Assembly (NCBI GenBank): GCA_900551555.1 | Contig: URWC01000078.1 | Span: forward strand, 1-8,232 | Length of the DNA stretch: 8,232 nt | Reading direction: 5' to 3' | From: an uncultured Collinsella sp. | GTDB lineage: Bacteria; Actinomycetota; Coriobacteriia; Coriobacteriales; Coriobacteriaceae | In this document: in pieces, positions 1 to 6,703 of the stretch | How the letters are laid out: the number at the start of each line of letters is the position of its first letter | Position numbering within the stretch: position 1 is the first letter of the stretch | The notes under the pieces: generated by a model | What the model was told of the DNA's origin: nothing | The model's input: only the letters and a program-made list of their open reading frames with translations | Database searches by the model: none | Translations under genes and position numbers: made by a program

Positions 1-1733
1 TCCCGCAGGTTCTTCTTGGCATCGGTGATCTCGTTGGAAATGCCGCGTGCCTCGTCAAACGCCGCCTTCATGGTCTTGTTGCCCCACGTGAGCTTGCGAA
101 TGGTAAGCTCATCGGCCTTGTTGTGGGCCAGACGCAGATTCTCGGTACTGCGACGCAGATCATCCTTGGTCTTCTCGAGCTGCTTAATGGCAGCATCAAT
201 CTCCTTGATCGCCGACTCGAACTGCTTGCTCGCCAAGTTGTAGTTGCGCGAGAAGCCGTCCTTGAACTTCTCCATCTTGGCTTCGAAGTTCGTGACGTCG
301 ATATTCTGCTGCTTGTACTCCGCTAGCTCCTGCTTATAGCGCAGCGAACCCATGGCGGCGTTGCGCAGCAGCGTAATCATGGGAATGAAAAACTGCGGAC
401 GGATCACGTACATCTTCTCGTAGCGATAGCTCACGTCGACTATCCCTGCGTTATAGAGCTCGCTCTCGGGCTCCAGCAGGGTGCAGAGCACCGCGTACTC
501 ACAGCCTTTCTGGCGACGATCGTGATCGAGTTTCTTAAAGAAGTCCTCGTTTTTGTGCTTGGTCGCAGTCTCGTCGTTCTCGTTTTTCATCTCGAACATA
601 ATCGAAATGACCTCGTTGCCGCTCGCGTCGCACTCGCGGAAGATAAAGTCGCCCTTGGTACCCTCGGACGCATCGTTATCTTTCTCGAAGTACGCGTTAG
701 GAAACGCCGTCATGCGCAGACGGTTAAACTCGGTCTCGCAGTGCTGCTCGAGCGACTCGCCCACCATCTTGGTGGACAGGCGGACCTTCATGTCCTTCAG
801 GCGCTCAATCTCTTCATCCTTGTAGCGGATCAGTTCATCGCTCGCGCGCTTGGCTTGAGCAAGCTCGAGCTCATGCGCCGCCTTGGCCTGCTCCTCGCGC
901 GAATCGCGCACTGCCAACTCACTCGTCAGTTTCGCACGCGCCTCATCGCGCTCTCGCTCCGCCGCGGCGACCGCCTCCGACAGGTTCATTTTTGCCATCA
1001 GTTCCTGCTCGCGCAGCTGGGCACGCAGACCCTCGGCCTCTTGCTCGGACTGTGCCTTAGCGGCGGAAAACTTCTCTTGTACCGTCGCGCGATAGTCAGT
1101 AAGCGCGCGCTCGGCCTCGCTGCGAGCGGCATCGAGTTCGCGCTGCGACTCAGCCGCAGCGGCGGCAAGCGCCATCTCCTGGGCCTTGTCCGCCGCGGCA
1201 AGCTTGGCCTGCAGCTCGGCAATCTGAGCATCACGTGCAGCTAAATCGTTTTGAGCAGCGTTGCGCGCCGCCGACTCGGCAAGCTTTGCTTCGTCATCTT
1301 TGCGCCCAAGCTGCGCACGCAGGCTATCAATCTCACGCTGGAGTTCGGCATTTTCCTTTTGAGCATTGGCTCGCGCCTCTACCGCCGCGCGCTGGCTTGC
1401 ACTCTCGCGCTCTGCGGCAGCGCCCTCGAGCTTAGCGCGCAGCTCGGCAAGCTCAGCATCGCGCTTGGCAACCTCTTGCGCCAGCTGCTGAGCCGCAGCG
1501 TTCTTCTGCTCAACGAGCTGAGCGTTGCGCTGAGACTCTGCCTCCTGCAAAGCAGCCGTCGAACGCGAGCGCTCAAGCTCCAGCGCCTGCTCGCCCTCGC
1601 GCTGGACTGCCTTCACACGCTCATCCAGGTCGCGCGAAAACTCGGCATCACGCACTTGCTTGACAATATCCGCATAGCCAGATGCATCGACCTTAAAGAC
1701 TTCGCCACAATGCGGGCACTTGATCTCATTCAT
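1..1733 (-). CDS. DUF2130 coiled-coil protein, 3' end beyond the left edge
   Basis: The reading frame is open from the ATG at 1733 to the window edge, giving 577 residues without a stop. The start is supported by a GAGGAG Shine-Dalgarno 6 nt upstream. The N-terminus reads MNEIKCPHCGEVFKV, with one CxxC pair (C6, C9) resembling half a zinc ribbon. Next comes a long A/E/R/Q/K/L-rich coiled coil, roughly residues 20-330. The C-terminal part carries the conserved DUF2130 block: GDFIFRECD near residue 361, MFEMKNEND around 381, KKLD..R...CEYAVL, then AAMGSLRYKQELA and a second helical stretch ending near FDEARGISNEITDAKKNLR. Family function is not established. The D362...E381-x-K383 arrangement resembles a PD-(D/E)xK nuclease core, but that is my inference. 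It lies downstream of an intrinsic terminator, so it probably has its own promoter, which I could not place convincingly. The long coiled coil makes it longer than many members of the family. Confidence 0.88.
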   Translation of the reverse strand, partial: MNEIKCPHCGEVFKVDASGYADIVKQVRDAEFSRDLDERVKAVQREGEQALELERSRSTAALQEAESQRNAQLVEQKNAAAQQLAQEVAKRDAELAELRAKLEGAAAERESASQRAAVEARANAQKENAELQREIDSLRAQLGRKDDEAKLAESAARNAAQNDLAARDAQIAELQAKLAAADKAQEMALAAAAAESQRELDAARSEAERALTDYRATVQEKFSAAKAQSEQEAEGLRAQLREQELMAKMNLSEAVAAAERERDEARAKLTSELAVRDSREEQAKAAHELELAQAKRASDELIRYKDEEIERLKDMKVRLSTKMVGESLEQHCETEFNRLRMTAFPNAYFEKDNDASEGTKGDFIFRECDASGNEVISIMFEMKNENDETATKHKNEDFFKKLDHDRRQKGCEYAVLCTLLEPESELYNAGIVDVSYRYEKMYVIRPQFFIPMITLLRNAAMGSLRYKQELAEYKQQNIDVTNFEAKMEKFKDGFSRNYNLASKQFESAIKEIDAAIKQLEKTKDDLRRSTENLRLAHNKADELTIRKLTWGNKTMKAAFDEARGISNEITDAKKNLR

Positions 1734-1791
1734 AGCAGCTCCTCGATGGACGCAAATTTCAACCGCCTACACTCTACCGCGCCGCACGGAC

Positions 1792-1826
1792 AAAAAAGGC
1801 GCCGCCGCCATAATGGCAACGGCGCC
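1792..1826 (-). terminator. Strong intrinsic terminator after the metallophosphoesterase gene
   Basis: Read on the minus strand, arms GGCGCCGTTGCC and GGCGGCGGCGCC form a 12-bp stem (two G-U pairs) closed by loop ATTAT and followed at once by six T. This is a textbook rho-independent terminator. It separates the metallophosphoesterase transcript from the DUF2130 gene downstream. Confidence 0.88.
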
Positions 1827-1830
1827 AGAA

Positions 1831-1866
1831 CCACCACAAAGGCGCACTGTGTCCCCTTTGTGGTGG
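1831..1866. repeat. Perfect 12-bp inverted repeat beside the terminator
   Basis: CCACCACAAAGG (1831-1842) and CCTTTGTGGTGG (1855-1866) are exact reverse complements around a 12-nt loop. On the minus strand the hairpin comes just after the metallophosphoesterase stop and four bases before the terminator stem, so the transcript 3' end would carry two stacked hairpins. There is no T-run directly after it, so it is not itself a terminator. It could protect the mRNA 3' end or be an insertion remnant. A further near-direct copy of CCACCACA lies beside it at 1870-1877 (minus strand). Confidence 0.75.
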
Positions 1867-1886
1867 TTTGTGTGGTGGTTCGAGCA

Positions 1887-2432
1887 TTACAGTCCAAAGA
1901 AGCCCAGGATTTGATCCCGACTTACGGGCTTGTACTTGTTGGCATCGAGACCGACATCGTAGCGAAAGATAGGGCGTTCGCGGTCGCGGTTGCGCACGTT
2001 GGTGCGGTCTCCTCTGCTGTGGATATGCCCATGCAGCATAATGGCGCCACGTGCCTTGCCGTTCCAGCTGAGCATGGGGTAGTGGCTCATAACCAGACGA
2101 TGGCCCTTGGCATAGCCGGGAGCAATCTCCAGGTAATCGCGCACGTCTTCCCAAATCTGCGGTACGTCGGAATCTTCCCAGTCGCCGTCATGGTTACCGC
2201 GGATGAGCGTCACGTTCTGGCATTCGATACGCTCGCGCAGGCGCACCGCCTCCGCCAGGGGCAAACGATAGGTAAAGTCACCCAGAATATAGAGGCGGTC
2301 GTCCGCAGCCACGCACTCATTGATGGCATCGATGACCTTGCGGTTCATCTCCTCGACCGAATCAAACGGCCGATCCATGTCGTGCAAGATATTCGTATCG
2401 CCCAGGTGCAGGTCGGCGGTAAACCACATCAT
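1887..2432 (-). CDS. Calcineurin-like metallophosphoesterase
   Basis: This is a small (181-residue) cytoplasmic metal-dependent phosphoesterase with the full set of family motifs. From the chosen start these are ADLHLGD (D7, H9), LGDFT (D52), RGNHD (N80, H81, D82), MSHYP (H117) and LHGHIHS (H134, H136, H138), followed by DVGLD. These residues would bind two metal ions and hydrolyse a phosphoester. The substrate cannot be read from sequence; relatives include phosphodiesterases and nucleotidases. An upstream ATG at 2447 would add five residues, but no Shine-Dalgarno precedes it. The ATG at 2432 has AGGA 8 nt upstream, so I prefer it. The gene follows the 59-residue protein by 66 nt and ends 60 nt before an intrinsic terminator, so it is probably last in the transcript. 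All catalytic motifs are intact. Confidence 0.92.
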   Translation of the reverse strand: MMWFTADLHLGDTNILHDMDRPFDSVEEMNRKVIDAINECVAADDRLYILGDFTYRLPLAEAVRLRERIECQNVTLIRGNHDGDWEDSDVPQIWEDVRDYLEIAPGYAKGHRLVMSHYPMLSWNGKARGAIMLHGHIHSRGDRTNVRNRDRERPIFRYDVGLDANKYKPVSRDQILGFFGL

Positions 2433-2472
2433 CGTCTGTGTCCTCATTTCGCAACGCGTCTAACACGTGCCT

Positions 2473-2478
2473 AGTATA
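2473..2478 (-). promoter_or_regulatory. Possible -10 element (TATACT) for the metallophosphoesterase gene
   Basis: TATACT on the minus strand matches five of six bases of the bacterial -10 consensus and lies about 40 nt upstream of the chosen start. No good -35 hexamer sits 16-18 nt upstream; that stretch instead holds a short GACGC/GCGTC inverted repeat. The gene may simply be read through from upstream. Confidence 0.25.
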
Positions 2479-2498
2479 CAGACGCTCTGGCGCGTCGG

Positions 2499-2678
2499 TT
2501 AGCCAAAGAGCCCGCCGAACAAACCTCGGCGGCGTTTGTCTTGCTTTTTCGAAGCGTAGCCCTGCGCTTTCTTGTCTTGCCGCTTCTCACGGTCCTGCTC
2601 TAGCTCATCGTCATCGAGTAGCGTATCCCACTCAAACGGATCGTCTGTCAGATCGAACAGGTCATCGTCATCAAACAT
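2499..2678 (-). CDS. 59-residue charge-polarised small protein, unknown function
   Basis: I do not recognise this protein. It starts MFDDDDLFDLTDDPFEWD and ends RRRGLFGGLFG. The first 30 residues are strongly acidic with aromatic residues between the acids; the second half is strongly basic (KRQDKKAQ..SKKQDKRRR) and closes with a repeated GLFG tail. It has no membrane segment or signal peptide and is probably disordered unless bound to a partner. Translation is supported by GGGAG 6 nt upstream of the ATG. It starts 18 nt after the HIRAN gene stop, which implies co-transcription with that gene. The acidic half could mimic nucleic acid or bind a basic partner while the basic tail contacts nucleic acid or ribosomes; both are speculation. 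Its size makes it easy for gene callers to miss. Confidence 0.72.
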   Translation of the reverse strand: MFDDDDLFDLTDDPFEWDTLLDDDELEQDREKRQDKKAQGYASKKQDKRRRGLFGGLFG

Positions 2679-2696
2679 GGCAGTCTCCCATACCGA

Positions 2697-3023
2697 TTAG
2701 CGAGCATCCACCACATAGAGCCCAACGCGCACCTGATGCCACGGGCTGCGCTCGGGGGCAACCTGTTGCACGCGGGCCTCAAATACGTCCTCGTGGCCGT
2801 AATACATCATCAAGGACAGTGGGCCGACCTCGTTTCCCGGAACATAGCCAAGCTTGGTGTTGCCGTAATAAATCGCAACCGCCTCAGGGTCATGGGGATT
2901 ATCGCGCTCGGCACACAGCGTCAGCTTATCGCCCGCTTTAAGATCGCCCAAGACCAAGGCGCCATCGGCATACTGAAATCCTGCAATGTGAAATGACAGA
3001 AGAACACGCGAAGGCTCGTACAT
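2697..3023 (-). CDS. Stand-alone HIRAN-domain protein
   Basis: This 108-residue cytoplasmic protein is almost entirely one HIRAN domain. The diagnostic pattern is FHIAGFQYADGALVLGDL at residues 11-28, GDKLTLCAERDNPHDPEAV at 31-49, then IYYGNTKLGYVPGNE at 51-65. HIRAN is known as a small beta domain that binds DNA ends, best studied in the eukaryotic remodeller HLTF; bacterial stand-alone versions have no firm role. The start is well supported by GGGGAG 5 nt upstream of the ATG. The next gene begins 18 nt after its stop. A 122-nt gap separates it from the aldehyde dehydrogenase gene; I see no terminator there, only a weak GTCC/GGAC hairpin without a T-run, and no clear promoter. It could therefore be transcribed independently or by read-through. 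Confidence 0.85.
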   Translation of the reverse strand: MYEPSRVLLSFHIAGFQYADGALVLGDLKAGDKLTLCAERDNPHDPEAVAIYYGNTKLGYVPGNEVGPLSLMMYYGHEDVFEARVQQVAPERSPWHQVRVGLYVVDAR

Positions 3024-3145
3024 AGCAACTCCCCTAACGGCCGGATAAACCGGTGTGTAACCTTATTGAGAAGTCTACGGTCCCGTGCGGACACAAATAC
3101 ATCCTGCCTGCGCCTTTCGACCGTTTGTCGCTACGCCATCTGATT

Positions 3146-4525
3146 CTAATGCACAAACATGCGCACGAATTTGTGCTTCCAGCTTGCGTAGGGCGCATAC
3201 CGAAACGGCACGTCCAGCCAGGTTGCCTTGTTCACGATGCTCTTCTTGTGGCTAAACGTATCGAAGCTCTCGCGGCCATGGTACTGCCCCATACCGCTCG
3301 CGCCCATGCCGCCAAAGCCCATATGGCTCGTAGCCAAGTGCATGATGGTGTCGTTGACGCAGCCGCCGCCAAAGGGCACGTAGCGCACAAAGCGTTGCTG
3401 AACCGAACGGTCCTGGCTAAAGATATACAGGGCCAGCGGCGTCGGACGATCCGTAATAAACGCTTCGGCCTCGTCTAGGCTCTCAAACGTCAGCACCGGC
3501 AAGATGGGACCGAAGATCTCCTCCTGCATCACGGCGTCATCGGGGGCCACGCCGTCCAAAATTGTCGGCTCAATCTTGAGCGAAGCCTCGCGCGCGGCAC
3601 CTCCAAGCACGACCTTATCGGGATCGATCAGCCCGCGCGCACGCGCAAAATGCTTGGCGTTGACGATATGTCCGTAATCCTCATTGTCGAGTGGATGTTC
3701 GCCAAACATGCGACGGACCTCCTCCTTGATGAGGCCCAGCAGCTCGTCGTGCACGCGCGTATCGACCAGCAGGTAGTCGGGCGCCACGCAGGTCTGCCCC
3801 ACGTTGAGCCATTTACCAAAGGCGATGCGCCGTGCCGCGACCTTCAAGTTTGCCGTCGCATCCACGATACAGGGGCTCTTTCCGCCCAGCTCAAGCGTCA
3901 CGGGCGTAAGGTTTTTACTTGCGCGCTCCATGACGAGCTTGCCAACCGGAACGCTACCGGTAAAGAAGATCTTGTCCCAGTGCTCATCGAGCAGCGCTTC
4001 GTTCTCGGCGCGCCCGCCCTCGACAACCGTCACCAGGCGCGGATCAAATGCCTCTTCACAGATTTGCCTGAGCACCGCGCTCGATGCCGGAGCATAGGCG
4101 CTCGGCTTGATGACCACGGTATTGCCCGCGGCAAGGGCGCCAGCGAGCGGCTCGAGCGTCAGCAAAAACGGATAGTTCCAGGGCGCCATGATGAGCGTGA
4201 CGCCATAGGGCACGGTTTGCGTTTTGCACACGCTCACGGCGTTAGCGAGGTCGCACGGACGCAGGCGCGGACGACTCCATCGGGCCACATGCGCAATCTG
4301 ATGTCGAATCTCGGAAAGCGATGTGCCAATCTCGCACATATAGGCCTCGTCATGCGACTTTCCCAAATCGGTCTTGAGCGCATGAGCGATATCGGCCTCG
4401 TGGGCCCGCACCGCATCGCGTAAACTCACGAGCGCGCGACGTCGAACATCGACATCAAACGTGGCGTGCGTCTTAAAGTAGGCGCGCTGATCGCCGACGA
4501 TGCGCGCAATTTCCTCGGTGTTCAT
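3146..4525 (-). CDS. Aldehyde dehydrogenase, class-3 type, NAD(P)-dependent
   Basis: The product oxidises an aldehyde to its acid (or works in reverse within fermentation) using NAD(P)+. At 459 residues it has the normal length of the class-3 / fatty-aldehyde branch. Key sites are APWNYPF with oxyanion residue N117, VVIKPS with cofactor lysine K140, FFTGS at 187-191, ELGGKSP with general base E212, GQTCVAPDY with catalytic cysteine C246, EEIFGP at 335-340, and PFGGGCVNDT near 384-393. The C-terminal tail KHKFVRMFVH is typical of the class-3 family. The start ATG has AGGAGG 5 nt upstream, and that Shine-Dalgarno overlaps the stop of the alcohol dehydrogenase gene only 9 nt away. The two are therefore one operon with probable translational coupling. 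The pairing suggests alcohol to aldehyde to acid, or the reverse. The natural substrate cannot be told from sequence. Confidence 0.93.
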   Translation of the reverse strand: MNTEEIARIVGDQRAYFKTHATFDVDVRRRALVSLRDAVRAHEADIAHALKTDLGKSHDEAYMCEIGTSLSEIRHQIAHVARWSRPRLRPCDLANAVSVCKTQTVPYGVTLIMAPWNYPFLLTLEPLAGALAAGNTVVIKPSAYAPASSAVLRQICEEAFDPRLVTVVEGGRAENEALLDEHWDKIFFTGSVPVGKLVMERASKNLTPVTLELGGKSPCIVDATANLKVAARRIAFGKWLNVGQTCVAPDYLLVDTRVHDELLGLIKEEVRRMFGEHPLDNEDYGHIVNAKHFARARGLIDPDKVVLGGAAREASLKIEPTILDGVAPDDAVMQEEIFGPILPVLTFESLDEAEAFITDRPTPLALYIFSQDRSVQQRFVRYVPFGGGCVNDTIMHLATSHMGFGGMGASGMGQYHGRESFDTFSHKKSIVNKATWLDVPFRYAPYASWKHKFVRMFVH

Positions 4526-4530
4526 GGCAC

Positions 4531-4536
4531 CCTCCT
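4531..4536 (-). promoter_or_regulatory. Shine-Dalgarno of the aldehyde dehydrogenase gene, overlapping the upstream stop
   Basis: The minus strand reads TAGGAGGGTGCCATG. AGGAGG overlaps the TAG stop of the alcohol dehydrogenase and lies 5 nt before the next ATG. A ribosome finishing the first gene is positioned to start the second, so the two enzymes should be made together. Confidence 0.8.
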
Positions 4537-5755
4537 AGTTCTCGTCCTCAAACATACCACCCGCGACGACCTCGTACATATGCTCGAGCTCCGAGCGGTC
4601 CATCAAAAGTGGAACGGGGTACAGGGGATTGGCCTCGGCATCGGCATGGGCCGCCATTTGCGGAATATCGGAGCGGCGAATACCCGAGACATATTTGGGG
4701 ATTCCCAGGGCCTCGTTCATGCGGTCGACCCAATCGATAAAGGCCTCGGCCGCAAGACTGTCCTGCGCGGTAGCCGGCGCAATGCCCGCCATGCGAGCAA
4801 GATCGGCAAGCTTGGGGGCGGCGGCGTCACCATAAGCGCGAAGCATGTGCGGCAGGATGATCGCGTTGGCCAAACCGTGCGGAATTCCGTATCGGCCGCC
4901 TAGACTGTGCGCGATGGCATGAACGTATCCAACATAGGAGCGCGTAAAGGCAACTCCCGCCTTATACGCCGCCGAAAGCATATTGCGACGAGCGCACATG
5001 TCGTCACCATGCTCATAGGCCTCGAGCAAATTGTCGTGGATAAGCTGCACCGCCTGTCGCGCCATCTTACGCGTATAGGGCGTGGTGCTTCGCCCGATAA
5101 AGGCCTCAACGGCATGCGTCAGGGCGTCCATGCCCGTCTGCCCCGTAATGGAAGCGGGCAAGCCGCACGTAAACTCGGGGTCGTGGACTGCAAAACGCGG
5201 GATGAGCACAAAGTCGTTAATGGGGTATTTGTAGTGCGTCTCGTCATCGGTAATTACCGCCGCAAGTGTGACCTCGCTTCCCGTGCCTGCCGTGGTGGGG
5301 ACGGCGATGAGCAGCGGCAGGCGACGATGAATCCGCAGCAGGCCGCGCATCTTGTTGATGGGCTTGTTTGGCTGCGCAATGCGTGCGCCTACGCCCTTGG
5401 CGCAGTCCATGGCTGATCCTCCGCCAAAGCCGATAATGGCCTGGCAGGCGCTCTCTCGATACAGGGACGCCGCCTCCTCCACATTCGAGACCGTGGGATT
5501 CGCACGCGTTTCGGCATAGACCGTAACGCCAATCCCCCTGCATGCGAGCGCCGTCTCGAGCGGTGCCGTGAGCCCCAGACGGGCAATGCCGGGATCCGTC
5601 ACGATAAGGACCTTCTGGATCGAGCGCTTTTGAAGCACCGCGGGCACATCCTCGGCATGCTCTAAAATGCGCGGCTCGGTATAGGGCAGGATCGGCAATG
5701 CAATGCGAAAAACCGTCTGATATGTTCGGCACCAGGCACGACGGGCTAGATGCAT
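4535..5755 (-). CDS. Iron-containing alcohol dehydrogenase (group III)
   Basis: This cytoplasmic 406-residue enzyme interconverts an alcohol and an aldehyde/ketone with NAD(P)(H). The N-terminal dinucleotide-binding half carries VLIVTDPGI (49-57), FGGGSAMDCAKG (110-121) and PTTAGTGSE (153-161). The C-terminal half holds the four metal ligands expected for the family: D210 and H214 in GMDALTHAVEAF, H279 in VHAIAHSLGG, and H293 in GIPHG. The H279-to-H293 spacing of 14 equals that in FucO. The N-terminus (about 30 residues including YQTVFRIALPILPYTEPRIL) is longer than in the shortest family members but resembles clostridial relatives. The start is supported by AGGAG 8 nt upstream. It is first in an operon with the aldehyde dehydrogenase. 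A Rex-like operator lies 18-35 nt before the start, so NADH-responsive control is likely. Confidence 0.94.
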   Translation of the reverse strand: MHLARRAWCRTYQTVFRIALPILPYTEPRILEHAEDVPAVLQKRSIQKVLIVTDPGIARLGLTAPLETALACRGIGVTVYAETRANPTVSNVEEAASLYRESACQAIIGFGGGSAMDCAKGVGARIAQPNKPINKMRGLLRIHRRLPLLIAVPTTAGTGSEVTLAAVITDDETHYKYPINDFVLIPRFAVHDPEFTCGLPASITGQTGMDALTHAVEAFIGRSTTPYTRKMARQAVQLIHDNLLEAYEHGDDMCARRNMLSAAYKAGVAFTRSYVGYVHAIAHSLGGRYGIPHGLANAIILPHMLRAYGDAAAPKLADLARMAGIAPATAQDSLAAEAFIDWVDRMNEALGIPKYVSGIRRSDIPQMAAHADAEANPLYPVPLLMDRSELEHMYEVVAGGMFEDEN

Positions 5756-5772
5756 AAAGGAAACTCCTTCAT

Positions 5773-5790
5773 TTGTTGATAGGTCAACAT
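5773..5790 (-). promoter_or_regulatory. Candidate Rex operator upstream of the alcohol/aldehyde dehydrogenase operon
   Basis: The sequence TTGTTGATAGGTCAACAT contains the exact inverted repeat TGTTGA-4-TCAACA. It follows the 7-4-7 layout of the Rex operator and matches 11 of 14 arm positions of the clostridial form TTGTTAA-N4-TTAACAA. It lies between a possible -10 (TACAAT) and the Shine-Dalgarno of the alcohol dehydrogenase gene, a place where a bound repressor would block transcription. Rex is released by NADH and commonly controls alcohol dehydrogenases in Gram-positive anaerobes. The palindrome is seen directly; the assignment to Rex is inference. Confidence 0.6.
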
Positions 5791-5801
5791 TTGCTCGCCC
5801 G

Positions 5802-5807
5802 ATTGTA
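5802..5807 (-). promoter_or_regulatory. Possible -10 element (TACAAT) for the dehydrogenase operon
   Basis: TACAAT matches five of six consensus bases and lies about 47 nt upstream of the alcohol dehydrogenase ATG, just before the operator-like palindrome. No good -35 hexamer is found at 16-18 nt; a TTGACC lies only 9 nt upstream. The AT-rich stretch at 5840-5900 could hold other promoters. Confidence 0.3.
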
Positions 5808-5899
5808 CTCAGCGGCGGTCAAAGACGGCCTGCCAATCGTTAATCAATCAACATCTTCATATCTCAAAATTGTTTTATTAAAAATCATTCCTAATAGGC

Positions 5900-5927
5900 T
5901 TCACATTTGGTTGCATTTATGGATAAT
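5900..5927 (+). promoter_or_regulatory. Promoter of the rubrerythrin gene
   Basis: A -35 box TTCACA (5900-5905, five of six matches) and a -10 box GATAAT (5922-5927, five of six) are separated by 16 bp. This predicts a start of transcription near 5934 and a leader of roughly 78 nt. It is the best housekeeping-type promoter in the window and lies in an AT-rich spacer divergent from the dehydrogenase operon. Confidence 0.65.
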
Positions 5928-5945
5928 AGAACTCGTCAAGACGCA

Positions 5946-5976
5946 CGTCCGGAGAGGGCCCTTACGGGACCGGACG
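5946..5976 (+). other. 5' leader hairpin of the rubrerythrin mRNA
   Basis: CGTCCGG (5946-5952) and CCGGACG (5970-5976) are perfect 7-bp arms; an inner CCC/GGG pairing is also possible. The hairpin would sit about 12 nt from the predicted transcript 5' end and well upstream of the Shine-Dalgarno. It might stabilise the message. I do not recognise a riboswitch. Confidence 0.5.
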
Positions 5977-6011
5977 AGCGCACAATCGCCATCGATCGAA
6001 AGGATCGAATC

Positions 6012-6572
6012 ATGAAGTTTGTTTGCCCCGTTTGCGGTTATGTGGAAGAGTTCGACGGCGACCAGCTGCCCGAGGACTTCAAGTGCCCCCAGTGCGGCGT
6101 TCCCGGTTCTCGCTTCCTGAAGCAGGAGGAGGGTCAGCTCGAGTGGGCTGCCGAGCACGTCGTGGGCGTCGCCAAGATGGAGGGCGTCTCCGAGGACATC
6201 GTTGCCGACCTGCGCGCCAACTTTGAGGGCGAGTGCTCCGAGGTCGGTATGTACCTGGCCATGGCGCGCGTCGCTCATCGCGAGGGCTATCCCGAGATCG
6301 GCCTGTACTGGGAGAAGGCTGCCCACGAGGAGGCCGAGCACGCTGCCAAGTTCGCTGAGCTCCTGGGCGAGGTCGTGACCGACTCCACCAAGAAGAACCT
6401 CGAGATGCGCGTTGAGGCCGAGAACGGTGCCACCGCCGGCAAGACCGATCTTGCCAAGCGTGCCAAGGCCGCTGGCCTTGATGCCATCCACGACACCGTG
6501 CACGAGATGGCTCGCGACGAGGCCCGCCACGGCAAGGCTTTCGCCGGCCTGCTCAAGCGCTACTTTGGCTAA
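6012..6572 (+). CDS. rbr: Reverse rubrerythrin (N-terminal rubredoxin, C-terminal diiron domain)
   Basis: This 186-residue cytoplasmic non-haem iron protein is likely an NADH-linked peroxidase that detoxifies hydrogen peroxide and protects the anaerobe from oxygen. The rubredoxin domain comes first, with FeS4 ligands C5, C8 (CPVCG) and C25, C28 (CPQCG). The ferritin-like four-helix domain follows, with likely iron ligands near E72/E74, HEEAEH (E107, H110), VEAENG (E135/E137), and HEMARDEARH (E170, H173). Classical rubrerythrin has the domains in the opposite order, so this is the 'reverse' type described in clostridia. I chose the ATG at 6012 because AAGGA lies 7 nt upstream and the protein then begins MKFVCPVC, as family members do. 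A longer frame from a TTG at 5907 overlaps the promoter and leader and is not credible. Codon choice is very uniform (GAG, AAG, CTG, GCC), unlike the neighbours, indicating high expression. It is monocistronic. Confidence 0.95.
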   Translation: MKFVCPVCGYVEEFDGDQLPEDFKCPQCGVPGSRFLKQEEGQLEWAAEHVVGVAKMEGVSEDIVADLRANFEGECSEVGMYLAMARVAHREGYPEIGLYWEKAAHEEAEHAAKFAELLGEVVTDSTKKNLEMRVEAENGATAGKTDLAKRAKAAGLDAIHDTVHEMARDEARHGKAFAGLLKRYFG

Positions 6573-6607
6573 GCCAAACGCCTGAGACATAACCTCTAGC
6601 TCAATGA

Positions 6608-6637
6608 GGCCCGGACCGTATTGGTTCGGGCCTTTTT
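6608..6637 (+). terminator. Intrinsic terminator of the rubrerythrin gene
   Basis: GGCCCGGACC and GGTTCGGGCC form a 10-bp stem (one G-U pair) around loop GTATT, followed by five T. It lies 36 nt after the rubrerythrin stop and closes that transcript. Confidence 0.9.
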
Positions 6638-6703
6638 CGTGCCTCACAAACTTGTTAACTCCCTGAAATAGGACCGCCTTCGGCATAGGTTTCTCGTCAA
6701 AAA

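Noticed and set aside
522..1244. 240-codon open frame on the plus strand
   Set aside because: It is antisense to the coiled-coil part of DUF2130; the leucine/arginine-rich product is what an alanine/glutamate-rich gene gives in reverse.
1251..2474. 407-codon open frame on the plus strand
   Set aside because: It runs antisense through the DUF2130 gene start, the terminator and the whole metallophosphoesterase. The product has no recognisable domain and is low-complexity in its first half. It is a shadow of GC-rich coding on the other strand.
3024..3145. Possible terminator or promoter between the aldehyde dehydrogenase and HIRAN genes
   Set aside because: The best hairpin (GTCC/GGAC) has only four pairs and no T-run, and no -35/-10 pair with normal spacing was found.
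3650..4423. 257-codon open frame on the plus strand
   Set aside because: It is antisense to the aldehyde dehydrogenase catalytic region, which has every family motif intact; the reverse product resembles nothing.
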